Assembly (NCBI GenBank): GCA_026397675.1 | Contig: JAPLUH010000054.1 | Location: 1 to 10,106 of the forward strand | DNA length: 10,106 bases | Source: Verrucomicrobiota bacterium | Lineage (GTDB): Bacteria; Verrucomicrobiota; Verrucomicrobiia; Limisphaerales; UBA9464 | Direction of reading: 5' to 3' | Part shown: in pieces, positions 5,449 through 10,106 of the stretch | Position numbering within the stretch: position 1 is the first letter of the stretch | Layout: each line of letters starts with the position of its first letter | Made by a program: the position numbers and the translations under genes | The notes under the pieces: model-generated | Databases searched by the model: none | Seen by the model: only the letters and a program-made list of their open reading frames with translations | Told to the model about the DNA's origin: nothing

Positions 5449-7644
5449 TTAGCTGCGGGCGGCAGGGCGCTTTTTGGCGGCATCCATCACAGTAGTGAGG
5501 ACGCTGTTGGGGACCTGCTCGAAGTGGAGCGGTTCCATGCTGTAGGAAGCGCGTCCCTTGGAGAGGGATCGGATGGCGGTCGCATAGCCGAACATTTCGG
5601 CCAGCGGCACCTGCGCTGTCAGTACGGTTTGACCATTCTTGGCGTCCACGCCTTGGATCATGCCGCGGCGGCGGTTGATGTCACCCAAGATATCGCCCTG
5701 ATATTCGTCAGGAGTGGTGGCTTCGACCTTCATGATCGGCTCCAAGAGGATCGGACCGGCCTGAGCAAAAGCGTCTTTGAGCGCAAAGATACCGGCCATC
5801 TTGAACGCCAACTCGTTGGAGTCGACTTCATGGAACGATCCGTCTTTGACGGTGACCTTGATGTCGATCACCTGGAAGCCGGCGTAGACACCGGACTTGA
5901 TGGCTTCTGCGATACCGTTCATCACCGCTGGGATGTACTCCTTGGGGATGGTACCACCAACGACCTTGTTGAGGATCTCGACGCCCTTGCCCTTTTCGTT
6001 GGGCTCCACATCAACGACGGCATGGCCATACTGACCACGACCACCGGACTGGCGGATGAACTTGCCTTCGCCCTCGGCCGACTTGGTGATGGTCTCACGG
6101 TAAGCGATCTGGGGAGCGCCCGCGTCGGCCTCGACAGAGAATTCGCGTTTGAGACGGTCGCGGATGATTTCCAGATGCAGCTCGCCCATGCCGGCGATGA
6201 TCAACTGGCCGGTCTCTTCATTGGTGAAGCACTTGAAGGTAGGATCTTCTTCAGCCAAACGCTGGAGGCCTTGGGACATCTTATCCTGGTCGGCCTTCGT
6301 CTTCGGCTCGATGGCCATGCTAATGACCGGCTCGGGGAAGGTCGGGGGCTCGAGGGCGATGTCGAAGTCCTCGTTGCACAGGGTATCGCCGGTGGTGATG
6401 TTGCGCAAACCGACCAAGGCTGCGATGTCGCCGGAGTAAACGGAATCGACATCCTTACGTTCGCTGCCTTGAATGACCATCAAACGGCTCACACGCTCAC
6501 GCTTGCGGGTGCGAGGATTGTAAATGGAATCACCCTTTTTGAGCTGTCCGGAATAGACGCGGAAGAAAACCAACTTTCCGGCGTACGGGTCGGTCCAAAG
6601 CTTGAACGCGAGCGAGCAGAACTTGCTGTTGTCGTCCGGAGGAACTGGGATTTTGTCTTCGGTGTCTTCGGAGTCGGGCACCATGCCTGTGGCTGGAGGG
6701 ATGTCCAACGGGGACGGCAGGTAATCGATGACGGCGTCGATCAAGACTTGAACGCCCTTTTTCTTGAAAGCGGTGCCGCAAAGGACCGGGACGAGTTCGA
6801 TCAGGCAGGTGAGGCGGCGGATTGCAGCCTTGAGGACGGGAACCGAAATGGGCTTCTCTTCGAGAATGAGCTCCGCGATTGCATCGTCTTTGTTGGAGAC
6901 GGCATCGATGAGTTCGGCCAACGCCGCTTCCGCGCGATCCTTGTGAGCGGCAGGAATCTCGGTGATTTCGTACTTCAGGCCTTCGTTGGTGAGGTCGCCC
7001 TCGCCCCAAATGATGGCCTTCTGGTTTACCACGTCGATAACGCCGGCGAATTTGTCTTCAGCTCCGATGTTTAAGAAGATCGGGAACGCATAGGCGCCGA
7101 GCTTCTTGCGCATGTCAGCCAGCGCATTTTCAAAATTGGCACCGGTGCGGTCCATCTTGTTGACGAACGCGATCCGAGGTACTTTGTACTTGGTGGCCTG
7201 GCGCCAGACCGTCTCGGACTGGGGTTGGACACCGGCAACGCCGCAAAACACAGCGACGGCGCCGTCCAAAACACGCATGGAACGCTCAACTTCAGCGGTG
7301 AAGTCCACGTGTCCCGGTGTATCGATGATGTTGATCCGGTGAGCGATACCTTCGAAGTTCTTGTACAGACCCTCGTCCTTCTTCTGGGTCCAGAAGGAGG
7401 TCACCGCCGCCGAGGTGATGGTGATGCCGCGCTCCTTTTCCTGTTCCATCCAGTCGGTAACGGTGTTGCCGTCATCAACGTCGCCGATCTTGTGGATCAG
7501 GCCGGTGTAGAACAAGATACGCTCGGTCGTCGTGGTCTTGCCCGCATCGATGTGGGCGCAGATACCAAAGTTGCGGGTGCGCTCCAGTGGGTACTGGCGC
7601 AGCGGTGAATTGACGGTCGAGTTGATGGCCGCGGGATCGCTCAT
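5449..7644 (-). CDS. fusA: Translation elongation factor G (EF-G)
   Basis: EF-G is 731 residues from the ATG at 7644 (E. coli 704). It is the GTPase that drives tRNA-mRNA translocation and, with RRF, ribosome recycling. G domain: G1 AHIDAGKT (30-37), switch RGITITSAA (72-80), G3 DTPGHVDF (108-115) with catalytic H112, G4 NKMD (162-165), and G5 near LCGTAFKKKG. Domains II-V follow, including SGGRGQYGH in domain IV and the C-terminal MFGYATAIRSLSKGRASY. Extra length is a 16-residue N-terminal leader, a small insertion after TSFW (about 86-100), and a longer linker after the G domain. The frame stays open to an ATG at 7695, but that start lies in a terminator-like hairpin and adds non-conserved residues. 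No Shine-Dalgarno site; CTTTCCTATCC precedes the ATG. The location next to rpsG supports the canonical factor over an EF-G2 paralogue. Confidence 0.97.
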   Translation of the reverse strand: MSDPAAINSTVNSPLRQYPLERTRNFGICAHIDAGKTTTTERILFYTGLIHKIGDVDDGNTVTDWMEQEKERGITITSAAVTSFWTQKKDEGLYKNFEGIAHRINIIDTPGHVDFTAEVERSMRVLDGAVAVFCGVAGVQPQSETVWRQATKYKVPRIAFVNKMDRTGANFENALADMRKKLGAYAFPIFLNIGAEDKFAGVIDVVNQKAIIWGEGDLTNEGLKYEITEIPAAHKDRAEAALAELIDAVSNKDDAIAELILEEKPISVPVLKAAIRRLTCLIELVPVLCGTAFKKKGVQVLIDAVIDYLPSPLDIPPATGMVPDSEDTEDKIPVPPDDNSKFCSLAFKLWTDPYAGKLVFFRVYSGQLKKGDSIYNPRTRKRERVSRLMVIQGSERKDVDSVYSGDIAALVGLRNITTGDTLCNEDFDIALEPPTFPEPVISMAIEPKTKADQDKMSQGLQRLAEEDPTFKCFTNEETGQLIIAGMGELHLEIIRDRLKREFSVEADAGAPQIAYRETITKSAEGEGKFIRQSGGRGQYGHAVVDVEPNEKGKGVEILNKVVGGTIPKEYIPAVMNGIAEAIKSGVYAGFQVIDIKVTVKDGSFHEVDSNELAFKMAGIFALKDAFAQAGPILLEPIMKVEATTPDEYQGDILGDINRRRGMIQGVDAKNGQTVLTAQVPLAEMFGYATAIRSLSKGRASYSMEPLHFEQVPNSVLTTVMDAAKKRPAARS

Positions 7645-7673
7645 GGATAGGAAAGATCGTCGTTTAAGGAGAT

Positions 7674-7703
7674 GAAAAACGCCCCGACTTGGCATCGGGG
7701 CGT
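7674..7703 (-). terminator. Terminator-like hairpin between rpsG and fusA
   Basis: A perfect 9-bp inverted repeat, ACGCCCCGA (7679-7687) with TCGGGGCGT (7695-7703), encloses a seven-base loop and is followed on the minus strand by five T residues. It starts 16 bases after the rpsG stop and ends about 30 bases before the fusA ATG. By form it is an intrinsic terminator. Since it lies inside an otherwise tight operon with little room for a promoter after it, partial termination (attenuation) or RNA processing is more likely than a full stop. Confidence 0.75.
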
Positions 7704-7719
7704 CACATTAAGGAATAGA

Positions 7720-8193
7720 CTACCAGCGGAAGTGTGCGAATGCCTTGTTGGCTTGGGCCATCTTATGCACGTCGTCGCGCTTGCGGATTGCGTTACCTTG
7801 TCCTTGGTAAGCCTCAAGAAGTTCGGTGGCAAGGGCCTGTTTCATGGGGATACCCTTGCGGCTATCGGCATACCCGACGATCCAACGCATAGCGAGGGAG
7901 GTCTGGCGATCCGGGGTGACCTCCATGGGAACCTGATAGGTGGCACCACCGACGCGCCGAGCCTTGGTCTCGATGCGGGGCTTGGCGTTGTCGATCGCGC
8001 GCTGAACGATTTCCAAAGGATCCACTCCTGGGGTCTTCTCAGCGAGAGCCTCGATGGCTCCGTAGACGATGCGGCGGGCAACATTCTTTTGGCCGCTGAA
8101 CATCACGGTGTTCACGAGGCGACCAACAAGGACGCTGTTGTATTTGGCGTCCGCAATGACGGAACGCTTAATGGCTTGACGACGACGGGACAT
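7720..8193 (-). CDS. rpsG: 30S ribosomal protein S7
   Basis: S7 is 157 residues, typical of the family. It nucleates assembly of the 30S head and contacts the mRNA exit/E site; in E. coli it also represses the str operon by binding mRNA between rpsL and rpsG. Recognised from MSRRRQAIKRSVIADAKYNS, VARRIVYGAIEAL, ARRVGGATYQVPMEV (about 79-93) and LAMRWIVGYADSRKG. The C-terminal helix with KRDDVHKMAQANKAFAHFRW is complete. The stop is TAG. Upstream of the ATG there is a pyrimidine run, CCCTTTCCGATCTCTGT, instead of a Shine-Dalgarno site. The gap to rpsL is 45 bases. Confidence 0.97.
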   Translation of the reverse strand: MSRRRQAIKRSVIADAKYNSVLVGRLVNTVMFSGQKNVARRIVYGAIEALAEKTPGVDPLEIVQRAIDNAKPRIETKARRVGGATYQVPMEVTPDRQTSLAMRWIVGYADSRKGIPMKQALATELLEAYQGQGNAIRKRDDVHKMAQANKAFAHFRW

Positions 8194-8238
8194 ACAGAGA
8201 TCGGAAAGGGAGTTGGTTACTGCTTATGGGCCGCGGCG

Positions 8239-8634
8239 TTATTTCTTCTTGGCGGCGGCTCCGGCTTTCGGGCGCTTGACGCCGTACTTGGAGCGGCTGA
8301 CACGACGCTTCTCGACGCCAGAGGCGTCCAGGGTGCCGCGGACAATGTGGTAGCGGACACCGGGAAGATCCTTCACGCGGCCGCCGCGGACGAGAACGAT
8401 CGAGTGCTCCTGGAGGTTGTGGCCCTCGTCAGGGATGTAGGCGATCACTTCAAAGCCATTGGTCAGCCGAACCTTGGCGACCTTCCGCATAGCGGAGTTC
8501 GGCTTTTTGGGCGTGCGGGTCATGACCTGCAAGCACACGCCGCGACGGAATGGCGCGTTTTCCAAGGCCGGAGACTTGGACTTGTAGATGATCTTGGTGC
8601 GGCCCTTGCGGACCAACTGGTTAATCGTAGGCAT
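8239..8634 (-). CDS. rpsL: 30S ribosomal protein S12
   Basis: S12 is 131 residues (about 124 in E. coli). It lies at the decoding centre and controls translational accuracy. Recognised from MPTINQLVRKGR, RRGVC, RTPKKPNSAMRKVAKVRLTNG and GHNLQEHSIVLVRGGRVKDLPGVRYHIVRG. The lysines whose changes give streptomycin resistance are the wild-type ones: K43 in TPKKPNS and K88 in RVKDLPG (K42 and K87 in mature E. coli numbering). D89, the residue that carries the methylthio modification in other bacteria, is present. After KRPK there is an added tail AGAAAKKK. First gene of the operon. The only SD-like GGAGG is 19 bases before the ATG and inside a hairpin (8652-8677). Confidence 0.97.
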   Translation of the reverse strand: MPTINQLVRKGRTKIIYKSKSPALENAPFRRGVCLQVMTRTPKKPNSAMRKVAKVRLTNGFEVIAYIPDEGHNLQEHSIVLVRGGRVKDLPGVRYHIVRGTLDASGVEKRRVSRSKYGVKRPKAGAAAKKK

Positions 8635-8651
8635 CGATGCCGAAAGGTTAT

Positions 8652-8677
8652 CGCCTCCGTCAAAAGCGACGGAAACG
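8652..8677 (-). promoter_or_regulatory. Leader hairpin enclosing the GGAGG of rpsL
   Basis: On the minus-strand RNA, CGUUUCCGUC (8677-8668) pairs with GACGGAGGCG (8661-8652) over 10 bp, two of them G-U, around a six-base loop GCUUUU. The 3' arm contains the only GGAGG upstream of rpsL. The hairpin ends 17 bases before the ATG and is not followed by a U-tract, so it is not a terminator. A role in translational control of the ribosomal operon is inferred. Confidence 0.5.
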
Positions 8678-8686
8678 GGAGCGCGG

Positions 8687-8714
8687 ACCTTAACAACGGA
8701 GCGAGGGCGTGCAA
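8687..8714 (-). promoter_or_regulatory. Candidate promoter of the rpsL operon
   Basis: TTGCAC (8709-8714) and TAAGGT (8687-8692) on the minus strand are 16 bases apart and would give a leader of about 45-50 bases containing the hairpin at 8652-8677. Each box matches consensus at only about half its positions. It is proposed because a promoter is needed in this 129-base gap and this is the best-spaced pair I see. Confidence 0.35.
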
Positions 8715-8763
8715 TACGTTTTTTGTGAAAAGTGGAAGATGATGGATTGGTGGGGTGAGGTTT

Positions 8764-10106
8764 TCACGGTTGGAGAGGCTTGGCGGTGGGGGGGTGATAT
8801 TCGATTCGAACCAGCTGGGTGTCCTTGTTGCCGACCCATGCACTGCCGTTTTCTAGGACATATAAGCAACCATCCGTGCCTATTTCGAGGTCCATGGGTC
8901 GCATAAAGGTCATACCGGGGCAGAAACGCTCCATTCGGAGCTTGCCTTCCGGGGTTTTTGCAATGTTGTGATTTTCATCGAGGTGCACCGCGAGGATCCA
9001 ATTCCGGGACCATTCATAGATGAAAAGGGTTCGATCAAATTCTTTTGGCAACTGGTGTGGAGAGGCTGAGCGCTTATCAAAGCGGTAGACAGGGCCTGCA
9101 CAGGCGGTGCGACCTCCGTTGCGTACTTCCGGGAAGCGGGTCGAAGCTCCGTAAGGGTACCAAATGAACGCGGGCTGAGCCGGAGGGAGCTCTGCAGGGC
9201 CGGTGTTCAATCGCGACGGGTTGATGGGGTGCGCCGGATCCCAGGGTTGGCCGTGCTGGCGGGTTTCGAAGTCGTATTGATGGTAGGGGCGGTTGTCTCC
9301 GGCGAAGAACGGCCATCCAAAGTTTCCGGCAGCGCGGGCCTGATTGATTTCATCGAACCCGGCGGGGCCGCGTTTGTCGTTCGGGCCGCCGGCATCCGGC
9401 CCCACCTCGCCCCAGTAGAGGTGTCCGGTGGTCTTGTCGACGCTGATACGAAAGGGATTGCGGTTGCCCATGACGTAAATTTCAGGGCGCGTCTTGGGTG
9501 TTCCGGGAGGAAAGAGGTTTCCTTTGGGGATGGTGACCGTTCCGTTAGGCTCGGGATGAATGCGCAGAATCTTGCCGCGAAGATCGTTGGCGTTGGCGGC
9601 GGATTTTTGGGCGTTCCAAGGTTCGCGGCCGGGGCGTTCATCGATGGGGCTGTAGCCATCGGATTCGCCAGGATGTGTGTTGTCGCCGGTGGAGGCGTAC
9701 AAGTTGCCGGAGGCGTCAAAGGCGAGAGATCCAGCCGAATGGCAACATTGGTCACGCTGCGTCTGGATGCGGAGGAGAATTTTTTCGCTCGCCATGTCCA
9801 GCGCACCGTCGCGGAGGGTGAAGCGGGAGACTCGGTTGTCGCCGGTCTTGTGGTTGGTGTCGTTGGTGTGGGTTTGTGGGTCGGAGTAGAAGAGGTAAAT
9901 CCACGAGTTTTTCGCGAACTTGGGATCTAGCGCGATGCCGAGCAGACCGTCTTCCAATTCCGTGAACACCTTGAGTGTGCCGGCGATGGTTGAGGCTTGG
10001 GTGGTCGGGCTCCACACCTTCAAGAGGCCGCTGCGCTCGATGAAGAAGACCCGCCCGTCGGGAGCCACGGCGATCTCCATGGGGTTGACCACGGTGTCTT
10101 CAACTT
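8764..10106 (-). CDS. PQQ-dependent sugar dehydrogenase-like (glucose/sorbosone dehydrogenase) protein, 5' end outside the window
   Basis: About 446 codons of the C-terminal part are visible. The frame is open to the right edge: the codons before the GTG at 10092 read VEDTV, continuous with VNPMEIAVAPDGRVFFIERSG, so that GTG is not the true start. The fold is the six-bladed propeller of the soluble PQQ glucose dehydrogenase/sorbosone dehydrogenase family, which oxidises sugars or related alcohols, usually outside the cytoplasm. Typical blocks in order are EDGLLGIALDPKF, SWIYLFYSD, NRVSRFTL, DQCCHSAGSLAFDASGNLYASTGDN, LRGKILRIHPEPNG, RPEIYVMGNRNPFRISVD, GFDEINQARAAGNFGWPFF and RPMDLEIGTDGCLYVLE. 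The His in CCHSAG is in the place of the catalytic His of the family. PVC relatives often carry extra N-terminal or cytochrome c domains; here the C-terminus ends at the propeller. Substrate is unknown, and no terminator is seen after the stop. Confidence 0.88.
   Translation of the reverse strand, partial: VEDTVVNPMEIAVAPDGRVFFIERSGLLKVWSPTTQASTIAGTLKVFTELEDGLLGIALDPKFAKNSWIYLFYSDPQTHTNDTNHKTGDNRVSRFTLRDGALDMASEKILLRIQTQRDQCCHSAGSLAFDASGNLYASTGDNTHPGESDGYSPIDERPGREPWNAQKSAANANDLRGKILRIHPEPNGTVTIPKGNLFPPGTPKTRPEIYVMGNRNPFRISVDKTTGHLYWGEVGPDAGGPNDKRGPAGFDEINQARAAGNFGWPFFAGDNRPYHQYDFETRQHGQPWDPAHPINPSRLNTGPAELPPAQPAFIWYPYGASTRFPEVRNGGRTACAGPVYRFDKRSASPHQLPKEFDRTLFIYEWSRNWILAVHLDENHNIAKTPEGKLRMERFCPGMTFMRPMDLEIGTDGCLYVLENGSAWVGNKDTQLVRIEYHPPTAKPLQP

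Noticed and set aside
5524..7074. 516-codon open frame on the plus strand
   Set aside because: It lies entirely antisense to fusA, whose translation is an unmistakable EF-G; the plus-strand product has no recognisable motif and arises from codon bias.
7645..7695. Longer fusA starting at 7695
   Set aside because: The added 17 residues are not EF-G-like and the start codon lies in the terminator-like hairpin.
7672..8742. 356-codon plus-strand open frame
   Set aside because: Antisense to rpsG and rpsL and spanning their gap; a shadow of two certain genes.
8800..8815. GATTCGAACC as a tRNA T-arm
   Set aside because: It lies inside the conserved propeller coding sequence, and I saw no acceptor stem or anticodon arm around it.

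Overview
The window reads as chromosomal DNA from a Gram-negative, fairly GC-rich bacterium of the Planctomycetes-Verrucomicrobia-Chlamydiae (PVC) group, most likely a verrucomicrobium. This is inference from three things. The ribosomal block runs fusA directly into rpsJ with no tuf, as it does in Chlamydia. A PQQ-type sugar-dehydrogenase propeller of the kind abundant in PVC genomes sits on the right. An LPS heptose kinase, which implies an outer membrane, sits on the left. No rRNA or tRNA gene was found to confirm the assignment.

Layout from left to right. (1) 1-421, minus: 5' part of an HldE/RfaE heptose-7-phosphate kinase that runs off the left edge. (2) 570-1168, minus: a type II toxin-antitoxin pair, a ribbon-helix-helix antitoxin followed by a PIN-domain (VapC) toxin, joined by an ATGA stop/start overlap, with two 8-bp direct repeats at the antitoxin start. 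(3) 1191-1646, plus: an S4-type RNA-binding protein related to Hsp15, with a degenerate N-terminus. (4) 1666-3096, minus: the AAA+ ATPase RarA (MgsA). (5) 3106-3300: a composite tandem repeat just upstream of rarA, followed by a strong intrinsic terminator at 3303-3345. (6) 3367-8634, minus: the translation operon rpsL-rpsG-fusA-rpsJ-rplC-rplD-rplW. (7) 8764-10106, minus: C-terminal part of a PQQ-dependent sugar-dehydrogenase-like protein that runs off the right edge.

The translation block is the core of the window. A weak candidate promoter and a 10-bp leader hairpin that encloses the only SD-like GGAGG lie before rpsL. A second perfect hairpin with a U-tract sits between rpsG and fusA. The S10 part stops after rplW (L23), where most bacteria continue with rplB and rpsS. 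Starts of rpsL, rpsG, fusA, rpsJ and rplC lack a properly spaced Shine-Dalgarno sequence and instead have a pyrimidine run built on CTTTC or CTTTTCC (weakest in rpsJ). rplD and rplW have ordinary AAGG-type sites.

No clear new multi-gene defence or metabolic system is visible. The observations most worth checking are the regulatory architecture of the ribosomal operon, the composite repeat in front of rarA, the clamp-motif/start question in rarA, and the degenerate S4 domain.
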